From: Paramicrobacterium humi
GTDB taxonomy: Bacteria > Actinomycetota > Actinomycetes > Actinomycetales > Microbacteriaceae
Reading direction: 5' to 3'
DNA length: 64,000 nt
NCBI RefSeq assembly: GCF_900105715.1
Contig: NZ_FNRY01000001.1
Coordinates: forward strand, 1,736,001-1,800,000
A model generated the notes under the pieces. It searched no databases. It was given only the letters and a program-made list of their open reading frames with translations, and was not told the DNA's origin. Below are positions 42,084-50,851 of the stretch, one piece after another; within the stretch, counting starts at the first letter, position 1; each line of letters begins with the position of its first letter. A program made the position numbers and the translations under genes.

Positions 42084-43942
42084 TGGCACGGCGCGGCACG
42101 GGCGACGACGAGGCCCGCAACAACAGCGGCGAACCCCGCACCGACGGGCTCGACCTCGGAGCCGACTGGCTCCGGTCGCAGCTCGACACGGGCGCGGTTC
42201 CCGAGCAGCCGGTGTCGGACGGCGAGAACGACGCCGACGAGCCGGCACCGCGCAAGCGCGGGGCCGCGTTCCGTCGCCGACGCCCGCACACGTCGGCCGA
42301 AGAGCCGACTCTGCCGCCGCTCCTCGGCGACACGGGCGGCTTCGAGATCCGTCCCGCGAACCTCGACTCCGGCCCCGCCGAACACCCGCTTTCGCTGCCG
42401 GACGACGACGATGATGACGACATCCTCAAGCAGCTCGCGTCGACGAAGCCGCCCGCGCGGCCCGAGGACGTGAAGACGCACCGCATCGAGCTGCCAGACG
42501 AGCGCCCGATGACCCGGTCACACGCTCCGGAGCCGGCGGACGAGCCCGACGACAAGCCGTGGCTGCTGTCCGACGAAACCGACGACGAGGACGAGCAGGT
42601 CGTCGACGCGCCCGCGCCCCGCTCCGCGACACCGAGCGCGCCGGCTCCGAATGCGACGGCGCCGAGCGCTGACGGGCTGTTCTCATGGAACCTCCGCCCG
42701 AACGACGACGAGGACCCACTGCTGTCGGGACGCCGCCGCGAGCAGGCTCCGCAGCAGCCGGAGCAGGAGCCGGCTCACGCCGAGATCCCGCATGATCCGA
42801 CACCGACGCAAGCGTTCGACCCGTTCGCCGACCACGAGCCGGAAGTGGACCCCGAAGACCCGCGATTCTCCGGAGTCTTCGCCGCCCCCGGCTCCCTCGA
42901 CCGCCTCTACGACGAGGCGACACTGTCGTCACTCGACGGCGAGGGTGAGGGAACAGACTCCGACACGGCTGGCGAGGAGTCTGCCGCTGGCCCCGACCTC
43001 GGCATTGTCGACGTGCTCGGCCGGCGTCTCGGCATCTCCGACGTCCCCGAACGGCCCGCCCCGGCGCCAGCCGAGGAGCCCCCGGTCGAGACCGAGGAGA
43101 CGCACCCTGAACCGACGGCCGGCATCCCCGCGACGCTCGACGAGGACGTTCCCGACGACGCGGACGACGTCGACGTGCGGCAGCAGCTGGGCGGCGCGCC
43201 CGTCTCCGCATCCGCGGCGAGCGCGAGCCAAGCGGCATCCGTTCTTCCTCCCGACGAGGAGCCGGAACCCCGCACGCCGGCCCGCCAGCTGCCGCCGCCG
43301 CGGCTGAAGCCGTCCCGCGACATTCCGGACTCGCGCCCCGAGCGGCGCCGCCTCGGCGCAGCGAACGCCACCGCGAACACGCCGCCCTCGCGCCGTCCCG
43401 CACTCATGATCGGCCTCGCGGTCATCGCCGTGCTCGTGCTCGGCGGGCTGTTCTGGGTCGGCACGCTCATTCCCGGGATGATCAGCGCCGGCGAAGCGCA
43501 GCCGACACCGACGGCGACGGCGACGCCCACCCCGACGCTCCCCGCGACGGGACCGCTGCCCGCCGGCACCTATGCCTGGGATCAGCTGCGCGGTGGAGAA
43601 TGCCTCGACCCGTATACCTCCCCGTGGGAGGAGAAGTTCACCGTCGTCTCCTGTGAGGGCGCGCACGCGGCGCAGCTCGTCGCCGTCGGCCCGGTCTCGG
43701 ACGATGAGAACGCGGCGTTCCCCGGCCAGGACGAGCTCGCAAGCCAGATCTACCTGCTGTGCAGCGCACCCGGAGTCATCGACCTCGCGAAGGCCGGCGC
43801 GTACACCGACGTGCAAGTGCAGGGCGCGTACCCGGTGACGGAAGAGCAGTGGAAGGACGGGCAGCGCAACTACTACTGCTTCGTCAACCGCTCCTCGGGC
43901 GACGCGATCACGGGCAGCCTCGCCGGCGGCGACGAAGGCTGA
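42083..43942 (+). CDS. Septum-formation-family membrane protein with long acidic disordered N-terminus
   Basis: 619 residues. The first 430 are acidic, Pro/Asp/Glu-rich and low complexity, presumably cytoplasmic and disordered. One membrane segment at about 438-462 (IGLAVIAVLVLGGLFWVG) is followed by a Pro/Thr-rich linker and a compact outer domain with four Cys (GGECLDPY, VSCEGAHA, LCSAP, YYCFVN) typical of the Septum_form domain. The GTG start shares one base with the pyrE stop (TAGTG). A role in cell division or wall synthesis is suggested by the family name only. Confidence 0.8.
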   Translation: MARRGTGDDEARNNSGEPRTDGLDLGADWLRSQLDTGAVPEQPVSDGENDADEPAPRKRGAAFRRRRPHTSAEEPTLPPLLGDTGGFEIRPANLDSGPAEHPLSLPDDDDDDDILKQLASTKPPARPEDVKTHRIELPDERPMTRSHAPEPADEPDDKPWLLSDETDDEDEQVVDAPAPRSATPSAPAPNATAPSADGLFSWNLRPNDDEDPLLSGRRREQAPQQPEQEPAHAEIPHDPTPTQAFDPFADHEPEVDPEDPRFSGVFAAPGSLDRLYDEATLSSLDGEGEGTDSDTAGEESAAGPDLGIVDVLGRRLGISDVPERPAPAPAEEPPVETEETHPEPTAGIPATLDEDVPDDADDVDVRQQLGGAPVSASAASASQAASVLPPDEEPEPRTPARQLPPPRLKPSRDIPDSRPERRRLGAANATANTPPSRRPALMIGLAVIAVLVLGGLFWVGTLIPGMISAGEAQPTPTATATPTPTLPATGPLPAGTYAWDQLRGGECLDPYTSPWEEKFTVVSCEGAHAAQLVAVGPVSDDENAAFPGQDELASQIYLLCSAPGVIDLAKAGAYTDVQVQGAYPVTEEQWKDGQRNYYCFVNRSSGDAITGSLAGGDEG

Positions 43943-43948
43943 GCAGGC

Positions 43949-44749
43949 TCAGTACGAGTCGGTCTCGAAAGGCTCCTCGTCGAGAAGCTCGTGCACGCCC
44001 GCGAGGATCTCGTCAGGACGGAACGGGTACTTCTCGATCTCGTTCTGGTCGCTGATGCCCGTGAGCACGAGGATCGTGTGCAGGCCGGCCTCGATGCCCG
44101 CGACGACGTCGGTGTCCATGCGGTCGCCGATCATTCCCGTGTTCTCGGAGTGCGCGCCGATGCGGTTGAGCGCCGAGCGGAACATCATCGGGTTCGGCTT
44201 GCCGACGACATACGGCTCGCGACCGGTCGCCTTCGTGATGAGCGCGGAGATCGCTCCCGTCGCCGGGAGCGCCCCCTCGGAACTCGGCCCCGTGGCATCC
44301 GGGTTCGTGGAGATGAACCGTGAGCCGGCGTCGATGAGCCGGATCGCCTTCGTGATCGCCTCGAACGAGTAGTTGCGGGTCTCGCCGACGACGACGAAGT
44401 CGGGTTTCGTCTCGGTCATGATGAAGCCCGCCTCGTGCAGTGCGGTCGTGAGGCCGGCCTCGCCGATCACGAACGCGGAACCGCCCGGCGCCTGCGACTT
44501 GAGGAACGCCGCCGTCGCCAGGGCGGAGGTCCAGATGGCCTCCTCGGGGACGTCGAGTCCCGACGCGCGCAGTCGGGCGCTCAAATCCCGCGGAGTGAAG
44601 ATCGAGTTGTTCGTAAGCACGAGGAACGGCTTCTGCTGCAGCCGCCACTGCTGAAGCAGCTCCGCAGCGCCGGGGAGTGCGTGGTTCTCGTGGACGAGAA
44701 CGCCGTCCATGTCGGTCAGCCAGCATTCGACATCGTCGCGTTTCGCCAA
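43949..44749 (-). CDS. HAD-superfamily IIA phosphatase (NagD-like)
   Basis: 266 residues. HAD motifs: I LTDMDGVLVHE, II VLTNNS, III Lys in GKPNPMMF, IV MIGDRMDTDVVAG. The type IIA cap lies between motifs II and III. It likely dephosphorylates small phosphorylated metabolites (sugar phosphate or nucleotide). The start is TTG at 44749 with AGGAG six bases upstream. A palindrome CTGAGC-AG-GCTCAG covers both stops at the junction with the preceding convergent gene. Confidence 0.92.
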   Translation of the reverse strand: MAKRDDVECWLTDMDGVLVHENHALPGAAELLQQWRLQQKPFLVLTNNSIFTPRDLSARLRASGLDVPEEAIWTSALATAAFLKSQAPGGSAFVIGEAGLTTALHEAGFIMTETKPDFVVVGETRNYSFEAITKAIRLIDAGSRFISTNPDATGPSSEGALPATGAISALITKATGREPYVVGKPNPMMFRSALNRIGAHSENTGMIGDRMDTDVVAGIEAGLHTILVLTGISDQNEIEKYPFRPDEILAGVHELLDEEPFETDSY

Positions 44750-44912
44750 TTGGATCTCCTCGAGGTTAGGGGGACACAGCCAGTTTAGGCGGCACTATGC
44801 TGGAGCGATCGATCAGTCGAGCGGCGAGGTCGTTTCGGCGACGAGAACAATGGTGACGTATGCCGCCGGCGTGGAGTTGCCGTTCGACAGGCTCGATGCT
44901 AGACCTGAGCAT

Positions 44913-45800
44913 GTGGGCAGGATCACAGCTCGACGACGAGTAGCGCGCATCACCGTGGGTGAACGGGTGTCCGTCCGCGAGGACTACCTCGCGGTCGAGG
45001 AGCCGCTTGAGATCCGGGTTGGTCATCGCCCGCTTACGATCACGATGCGCACGCCCGGCCACGACATCGAGCTCGCGCAGGGCTTCCTCGTCTCCGAGGG
45101 CGTGATCCACCGGCCGGACCACGTTCTCGCCGCGCGGCACTGCGCGGGCGAGGAGGAGAACACCTACAACGTCCTCGACGTGACGCTCGATCCGCGGCTG
45201 CCGCCGATCGATGCGGGGCTCGAGCGGGCGTTCTACACGACGAGCTCGTGCGGGGTGTGCGGGAAGGCGAGCATCGACGCGGTGCGCACCGTCTCCGCCT
45301 TCGACGTGCACGACGACGCGACCGTCGTCGACGCGTCGTTCCTCGCGACGCTGCCCATCCGCCTGCGGGCGGGCCAATCGGTGTTCGACAAGACCGGCGG
45401 ACTGCACGCCGCCGCGCTCTTCGACACCCGCAGCGGCGAGATGCTCGTGCTCCGCGAAGACGTCGGGCGGCACAACGCCGTCGACAAGGTCGTCGGCTGG
45501 GCGCTTGCCGCTGGGCGCCTGCCGGGTCGCGGTCTCGTGCTCGCGGTGTCTGGCCGCGCGAGCTTCGAGCTCACGCAGAAGGCGTCGATGGCGGGCATCC
45601 CGCTGCTCGCAGCCGTGTCGGCACCATCGTCGCTCGCCGTCTCCATGGCCGAGGACGCGGGCATGGGTCTCGTCGGCTTCGTCCGCGACAACCGCATGGT
45701 CGTCTACGCGGGGCGCGAGAGAGTGACGAATTCGACGGATGCCGAGCACGCGGTCGTGCCCGGCGCGCGGCCGGGCGCCGAGGAAGCGAGGCTGGCGTGA
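44913..45800 (+). CDS. fdhD: Formate dehydrogenase accessory sulfurtransferase FdhD
   Basis: 295 residues. The family N-terminus (VGRITARRRV) and the catalytic Cys113-x-x-Cys116 in TTSSCGVCGK are present, as is VLREDVGRHNAVDKVVG. FdhD passes sulfur from a desulfurase to the molybdenum cofactor of formate dehydrogenases. GTG 44913 is preferred over ATG 44850, because the family begins here and the intervening codons are atypical; a TTGCCG-17-TAGACC promoter would then make it leaderless. It overlaps the oxidoreductase gene by GTGA. Confidence 0.92.
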   Translation: MGRITARRRVARITVGERVSVREDYLAVEEPLEIRVGHRPLTITMRTPGHDIELAQGFLVSEGVIHRPDHVLAARHCAGEEENTYNVLDVTLDPRLPPIDAGLERAFYTTSSCGVCGKASIDAVRTVSAFDVHDDATVVDASFLATLPIRLRAGQSVFDKTGGLHAAALFDTRSGEMLVLREDVGRHNAVDKVVGWALAAGRLPGRGLVLAVSGRASFELTQKASMAGIPLLAAVSAPSSLAVSMAEDAGMGLVGFVRDNRMVVYAGRERVTNSTDAEHAVVPGARPGAEEARLA

Positions 45801-48088
45801 GCGAGCAGGAGCAGGGGCGCGAGGCCGCCGACGCGAATCTCGAAGTCGACAAGCCGAAGGACTGGGCTGCCGGCGTGCCGGGCATCGCCCACGCCATGGG
45901 GCCGGCGTTCAAAGACGTCGGCGTGACCCGAAGCCTCAAGGGCCTTCTGACGATGAACCAGAAGGACGGCTTCGACTGCATGAGCTGCGCGTGGGAGGAC
46001 CCGCCCGAGCGCAAGACGTTCGAGTTCTGCGAGAACGGCGCGAAGGCGTTCGTGTGGGAAGCGACGCCCCTCGTCGTGAAGAGCGAGTTCTGGGACGAGC
46101 ACCCGCTCGCCGACCTCGAGACGCGCGACGACTACTGGCTCGGTCAGCAGGGTCGCCTCTCCGAACCCGTGTACAAGGCACCGGGGGATGACCGCTACCG
46201 TCCGGTCAGCTGGGAGCGCGCGTTCCAGATCGTCGCCGACGAGCTGCACGATCTCGACTCACCCGACGAGGCCGCGTTCTACACGAGCGGTCGCACGGCG
46301 AACGAGACCGCGTTCCTCTACCAGCTGTTCGTGCGCGCCTTCGGCACCAACAACCTGCCCGACTGCTCCAACATGTGCCACGAGTCCACGGGAGCGGCCA
46401 TGGGGGAGACCGTGGGCGTCGGCAAGTCGACAGTGCGCTACGAGGACTTCGCCAAGGCCGACCTGATCATCATCATGGGGCAGAACCCGGGAACGAACCA
46501 CCCGCGCATGCTGACGGCGCTGGAAGAGGCGAAGGAGGCGGGCGCGAAGATCGTCGCGGTGAACCCGCTGCCCGAGGCGGGCCTCAAGCGCTACAAGAAC
46601 CCGCAGAAGGTGCGCGGCATCATCGGGCGCGGAACCGACCTCGCCGACCAGTTCCTCCAGGTAAAGCTCGCGGGCGACATGGCTCTCCTGCAGGCCGTCT
46701 CCAAGCGCGTGATCGACGCGGACGCGGTGCGCGGCGGCATCCTCGACCACGCCTTCATCAACCGCTACTGCATCGGCTTCGAGGAGTTCCGCGACAGCCT
46801 CTCGACCCTCGACGAGCAGACGGTGCTGGATGCCACGGGCGTGAGCTCCGCCGAGATCGACGAGCTCGCGGAGGGGTACATGACGAGCGAGCGCGTCATC
46901 ATCACGTGGGCGATGGGGCTCACGCAGCACGAGTTCGCCGTGCCGACGATCAAGGAGATCATCAACCTGCTCATGCTGCGCGGCAACATCGGCCGCCCAG
47001 GGGCAGGCGCCTCGCCGATCCGCGGCCACAGCAACGTGCAGGGCGACCGCACGATGGGCATCTGGGAGAAGATGCCGCACGCGTTCCTCGACGCGCTCGA
47101 GGCGGAGTTCGGCATCGAGGTGCCGCACGAGTCCGGACTCGACGCGGTGGGAACCGTCCGCGCGATGCGCGACGGAAAGGTGAAGGTGCTCACGGCCCTC
47201 GGCGGCAACTTCGTCAAGGCGATCTCCGACACGGGCGTTTCGGAGGCCGCGCTGCGCAACACGCGGCTGAGCGTGCAGATCTCCACGAAGCTCAACCGCT
47301 CCCACGCCGTCATCGGCGAGAGCGCCCTCATCCTGCCCGTGCTCGGCCGAAGCGAGATCGACGTGCAGGCCACGGGGGAGCAGTTCGTCACGGTCGAGGA
47401 CACCGTCGCGGCGATCCACGCCTCGAAGGGCAACCTGCCTCCTGTCGCGCCGAACCTGCTGTCCGAGGTCTCCGTCGTGACCCGCCTGGCGCGCGCGGTG
47501 CTCGGCGCCGGCGGTCCCATCGACTGGGCGCATTTCGAGCACGACTACGACAGCATCCGCGAGCACATCGCGAACGTCGTGCCCGGCTGCGACGACTTCA
47601 ACAAGAAGGTGCGCGCTCCGGGCGGCTTCGACCTTCCGCACGGGCCGCGCGACAATCGCACTTTCCCGACGGCGAGCGGAAAGGCGCAGTTCTCGGTCAA
47701 CGAGCTGCGCACGATCGAGGTGCCGCCGGGGAGGCTGCTCCTGCAGTCGCTGCGCAGCCACGACCAGTTCAACACCACGATCTACAGCAACAACGACCGC
47801 TATCGCGGTGTCAAGAACGGCCGCCAGGTGATCTTCGTCAACCCCGACGACCTCGCCTCGCTCGGCATCGATGACGGCCAGGCCGTCGACATCCACGGCG
47901 AATGGACCGACGGCGTCGACCGCGTCGCCCGCGGCTTCCGGGTCATCTCATACCCGACCGCACGCGGTTGCGTCGCGACGTACTTCCCCGAGGCGAACGT
48001 GCTCGTGCCGCTCGACTTCACCGCCCACGGCAGCAACACTCCCGTGTCGAAGTCGATCATCGTGCGACTGGAGCCGACAGCCGCGTGA
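45797..48088 (+). CDS. FdhF/YdeP family molybdopterin oxidoreductase
   Basis: 763 residues. The N-terminal region holds DGFDCMSCAWEDP, then the molybdopterin domain with FYTSGRTANETAFLYQLF, CSNMCHESTGAAMGETVG and IIIMGQNPGTNHPRM, ending in the cofactor-binding barrel (SLRSHDQFNTTIYSNNDRYR). It is the TIGR01701-type alpha subunit, related to formate dehydrogenase H. It lacks the classical four-Cys FeS motif; only a few N-terminal Cys remain. GTG 45797 overlaps fdhD, so FdhD likely matures it. No electron-transfer subunit gene is adjacent, so the acceptor is unknown. Confidence 0.9.
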   Translation: MSEQEQGREAADANLEVDKPKDWAAGVPGIAHAMGPAFKDVGVTRSLKGLLTMNQKDGFDCMSCAWEDPPERKTFEFCENGAKAFVWEATPLVVKSEFWDEHPLADLETRDDYWLGQQGRLSEPVYKAPGDDRYRPVSWERAFQIVADELHDLDSPDEAAFYTSGRTANETAFLYQLFVRAFGTNNLPDCSNMCHESTGAAMGETVGVGKSTVRYEDFAKADLIIIMGQNPGTNHPRMLTALEEAKEAGAKIVAVNPLPEAGLKRYKNPQKVRGIIGRGTDLADQFLQVKLAGDMALLQAVSKRVIDADAVRGGILDHAFINRYCIGFEEFRDSLSTLDEQTVLDATGVSSAEIDELAEGYMTSERVIITWAMGLTQHEFAVPTIKEIINLLMLRGNIGRPGAGASPIRGHSNVQGDRTMGIWEKMPHAFLDALEAEFGIEVPHESGLDAVGTVRAMRDGKVKVLTALGGNFVKAISDTGVSEAALRNTRLSVQISTKLNRSHAVIGESALILPVLGRSEIDVQATGEQFVTVEDTVAAIHASKGNLPPVAPNLLSEVSVVTRLARAVLGAGGPIDWAHFEHDYDSIREHIANVVPGCDDFNKKVRAPGGFDLPHGPRDNRTFPTASGKAQFSVNELRTIEVPPGRLLLQSLRSHDQFNTTIYSNNDRYRGVKNGRQVIFVNPDDLASLGIDDGQAVDIHGEWTDGVDRVARGFRVISYPTARGCVATYFPEANVLVPLDFTAHGSNTPVSKSIIVRLEPTAA

Positions 48089-48091
48089 GGC

Positions 48092-48739
48092 TCAGGCGCT
48101 CAGCCAGATCGCGGCGCTCGCTTCAGCGGGCAGCTCGAGCGCAGCGCCGTCGACCGTGACGGTGAGCGGATGCTGCGCGTCCACGCGCACCCGGTGGTCG
48201 ATGTCGAGTCCCAGCTGCTCGAGGGAGCGCAGCAGTGCGGGGTCCTTGTCGCTGATGCGCAGCACGACTCCCTCATGACCGGGGACCGCATCGCCCAGCA
48301 GCACGAATCCGGTGCGGTCGGCGTGCCCGGCGGCATCCGGAATGGGATCACCGTGCGGGTCGCGAACGGGGTGACCGAGCCGCACGTCGATCGTATCGAG
48401 CAGCCGGTCGCTGATCGCGTGCTCGAGCACTTCGGCCTCGTCGTGCACGGCGTCCCACGAGTAGCCCATTTCGGTGACGAGCCACGTCTCGATGAGCCGG
48501 TGCCGACGCACGACGGCGACAGCTTGAGCATGCCCTTCCTTGCTCAGCGTGATGGAGCCGTAGCGCTCATGGTCGACGAGACCGGCGGCCGCGAGCTTCT
48601 TCACCATCTCGGTCACCGTCGACGGCGCGAGCCCGAGGGCGGCGGCCAGCTGCGACGGCGTGATCGGGGCAGGCTGCCACTCGGTGTGCGAGTAGATGGT
48701 CTTGAGGTAGTCCTCGACCACGGCGGCGGGCGGTCTCAT
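48092..48739 (-). CDS. DtxR-family manganese-responsive regulator (MntR-like)
   Basis: 215 residues. A winged helix (PSQLAAALGLAPSTVTEMVK) is followed by the metal-binding dimerisation domain and a C-terminal SH3-like domain as in DtxR. At positions that distinguish metals, Asp10 replaces DtxR Met10 (sequence VEDYLKTIY) and Glu103 replaces DtxR Cys102 (HDEAEVLEH); both are MntR-type residues. It follows the Nramp gene by 65 bases on the same strand and should repress it when manganese is sufficient. Start ATG 48739 with GGAGG upstream. Confidence 0.9.
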   Translation of the reverse strand: MRPPAAVVEDYLKTIYSHTEWQPAPITPSQLAAALGLAPSTVTEMVKKLAAAGLVDHERYGSITLSKEGHAQAVAVVRRHRLIETWLVTEMGYSWDAVHDEAEVLEHAISDRLLDTIDVRLGHPVRDPHGDPIPDAAGHADRTGFVLLGDAVPGHEGVVLRISDKDPALLRSLEQLGLDIDHRVRVDAQHPLTVTVDGAALELPAEASAAIWLSA

Positions 48740-48804
48740 GGCGCCTCCAGCCTACTGGGCGCCGCCGTCTGGAGATGACGAGACAGTACACACGTGACTT
48801 ACGT

Positions 48805-50052
48805 TCAGGCGAACGTGAGCACGAGAAGCGCTCCGTTGAGGGCGATGAGCAGCACCGACGCGATCACCCCCGCCGCCGTCGTGATCCGCCGGTTCACGAA
48901 TCGGCCGAGCACCTCGCTCTTCGCCGTCACCGCCACGAGTGGCACGAGCGCGAACGGAATGCCGAAGCTCAACACGACCTGGCTGAGAACGAGCGCCTGC
49001 GTGGGGTCGACGCCGAAAGCGACGATCGCGACGGCGGGAGCGAGGGAGATGAGCCGGCGTGCGAGCAGCGGGATGCGCCGGTGCAGCAGGCCCGCCATGA
49101 TCTCGGCGCCCGCGTACGCGCCGACCGATGTCGACGCGAGTCCCGAGGCGAGCAGTCCGATCGCGAACAGCGTCGCGACGACGGGGCCCACGCCCGCGGC
49201 GATCGCGGCATGCGCGCCCTCGAGCGTGTCGGTTCCTTCGACACCGGGCAGAACGGATGCCGCCAGCAGCAGGATCGCGAGGTTCACGCTGCCCGCGATC
49301 GCCATCGCGACCGTCACGTCCCAGCGTGTCGCCCGCAGCAGTCGTGGCGTGCTCGGCCTGGCCTCGCCCGGCGCGAAGCGATCGCGCGCGAGCGCCGAGT
49401 GCGCATAGATCGCGTGCGGCATGATCGTCGCGCCGAGGATCGACGCGGCCAGCAGCACCGAGCCCGTGCCCTCGAACCGCGGCACGAGGCCCGCCGCCGT
49501 CAACGCCGGATCGGGGGGAGCGATGAAGACGCCGACGCCGAAGCCGATCGCGATGATGAGCAGCAGGCCGATGATGACGAACTCGAAGCCGCGCGCGCCG
49601 CGCCGATTGTGAACGGCGAGCAGCACCATCGACACGCCGCCCGTGACGAGCGCCCCGGCGAGCAGCGGGAGGCCGAACAGCAGGTTGAGGGCGACAGCGC
49701 CGCCGATGACCTCGGCGAGGTCCGTCGCGATCGCCACAAGCTCCGCCTGCAGCCAGTACGCGATGCGGGCCGGGCGGCGTCGGATGCGGCTGCCGAGGAC
49801 CTGCGGAAGGCTCCGGCCGGTGACGACGCCGAGCTTCGCCGACAGGTACTGGATGAGCCACGCCATAACGTTTCCGACGACGACGACCCACACGAGGAGA
49901 TAGCCGTACTGGGCTCCCGCCGTCATATTGCTCGCGACGTTGCCGGGATCCAGGTATGCGACGCCCGCGACGAGAGCGGGGCCGAGCAGCCAGATCAGGC
50001 GTGGCGCGCGAGGGCGACGGCTGCGGGCCACATCCTCTAGAAGTTTCGGCAT
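48805..50052 (-). CDS. mntH: Nramp family divalent metal (manganese) transporter
   Basis: 415 residues, eleven membrane segments. Metal-site motifs DPGN (LDPGNVASNM, residue about 36) and MPH (GATIMPHAIYAHS, about 217) are intact. It is a proton-coupled Mn2+/Fe2+ importer. ATG 50052 lies six bases after a TATGGT hexamer and has no ribosome site, so the mRNA is probably leaderless. Two TTTCGG-N4-CCGAAA palindromes cover the promoter and the start codon. The frame is open further upstream but without similarity. Confidence 0.92.
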   Translation of the reverse strand: MPKLLEDVARSRRPRAPRLIWLLGPALVAGVAYLDPGNVASNMTAGAQYGYLLVWVVVVGNVMAWLIQYLSAKLGVVTGRSLPQVLGSRIRRRPARIAYWLQAELVAIATDLAEVIGGAVALNLLFGLPLLAGALVTGGVSMVLLAVHNRRGARGFEFVIIGLLLIIAIGFGVGVFIAPPDPALTAAGLVPRFEGTGSVLLAASILGATIMPHAIYAHSALARDRFAPGEARPSTPRLLRATRWDVTVAMAIAGSVNLAILLLAASVLPGVEGTDTLEGAHAAIAAGVGPVVATLFAIGLLASGLASTSVGAYAGAEIMAGLLHRRIPLLARRLISLAPAVAIVAFGVDPTQALVLSQVVLSFGIPFALVPLVAVTAKSEVLGRFVNRRITTAAGVIASVLLIALNGALLVLTFA

Positions 50053-50060
50053 ACCGAAAC
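50043..50060. promoter_or_regulatory. Palindrome over the mntH start codon (metal-regulator operator candidate)
   Basis: GTTTCGGCATACCGAAAC has seven-base arms around CATA; 16 of 18 positions are symmetric. On the minus strand it contains the mntH start codon and the predicted transcription start. With a twin 27 bases away (centre to centre), it is a likely operator for the MntR-like regulator encoded downstream. Confidence 0.65.
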
Positions 50061-50070
50061 CATACAGCCA

Positions 50071-50086
50071 TTTCGGGACACCGAAA
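50071..50086. promoter_or_regulatory. Second palindrome upstream of mntH
   Basis: TTTCGGGACACCGAAA carries the same TTTCGG/CCGAAA arms around GACA as the site at 50043. It covers the expected -35 region of the mntH promoter. Confidence 0.6.
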
Positions 50087-50131
50087 AGCGGATGCCGCGA
50101 GCGTGAGAAGTCGCCGCAGTACGGTTGAGGT

Positions 50132-50770
50132 ATGACGGACGCTTCTCCCTCGCCCACGCCTGAGCTTTCGACGAACGGCGTGGGTCCCTGGCAGGGGGAG
50201 TGGCCGACCGGCGACCAGTACGACGCCGAGCTGCTCGAGCGCGGCGATACTCGCAACGTCATCGATCGGTATCGGTACTGGCGCATGGAGGCGATCGTCG
50301 CGGATCTCGACGCCAAGCGGCATCCCTTCCATGTCGCGATCGAGAACTGGCAGCACGACATGAACATCGGCTCGATCGTGCGCAGCGCCAACGCGTTCGC
50401 CGCCGACACCGTGCACATCGTGGGCCGGCGACGCTGGAACAAGCGCGGCGCAATGGTCACCGACCGCTACCAGCACGTCGTGCACCACGCGACGGTCGAC
50501 GAACTCGTCGCATGGGCAGGTGCGCAGGGCGTGCCGATCATCGGCATCGACAACGTGCCCGGCTCGGTGATCATCGAGACGTTCGCGTTCCCCGTGCGCT
50601 GCGTCATGCTGTTCGGGCAGGAAGGCCCTGGGCTCTCGGCTGAGGCGATCGCGGCGTGCGACGCCGTCGTGGAGATCAGCCAGTTCGGCTCGACGCGTTC
50701 GATAAACGCGTCAGCGGCCGCAGCGGTCGCGATGCACGCGTGGGTCATGCAGCACGTGCGATTCGCCTGA
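50132..50770 (+). CDS. TrmH/SpoU family RNA 2'-O-methyltransferase
   Basis: 212 residues of the knotted SPOUT fold. Motif 1 NIGSIVRSANAF with catalytic Arg, motif 2 RCVMLFGQEGPGLS, and motif 3 RSINASAAAAVAMHAW are visible. It methylates ribose in tRNA or rRNA; the site is unknown. ATG 50132 lies six bases after TACGGT, so it may be leaderless. A weak hairpin (ATTCGCC/GGCGAAT, 23-base loop) surrounds its stop region. Confidence 0.9.
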   Translation: MTDASPSPTPELSTNGVGPWQGEWPTGDQYDAELLERGDTRNVIDRYRYWRMEAIVADLDAKRHPFHVAIENWQHDMNIGSIVRSANAFAADTVHIVGRRRWNKRGAMVTDRYQHVVHHATVDELVAWAGAQGVPIIGIDNVPGSVIIETFAFPVRCVMLFGQEGPGLSAEAIAACDAVVEISQFGSTRSINASAAAAVAMHAWVMQHVRFA

Positions 50771-50851
50771 GTCGGCTTACTGGGAATTCTGGCGAATGTC
50801 GCCCGGTTTCCCTAGGGTGGAACTCACCGACGGGGAGGATGTCCGAACGAC

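Noticed and set aside
44709-44912. Upstream extension of fdhD from a start at 44709 or 44850
   Set aside because: The 44709 start runs antisense through the HAD gene start. The codons after 44850 are atypical and unlike the FdhD N-terminus, which begins at 44913.
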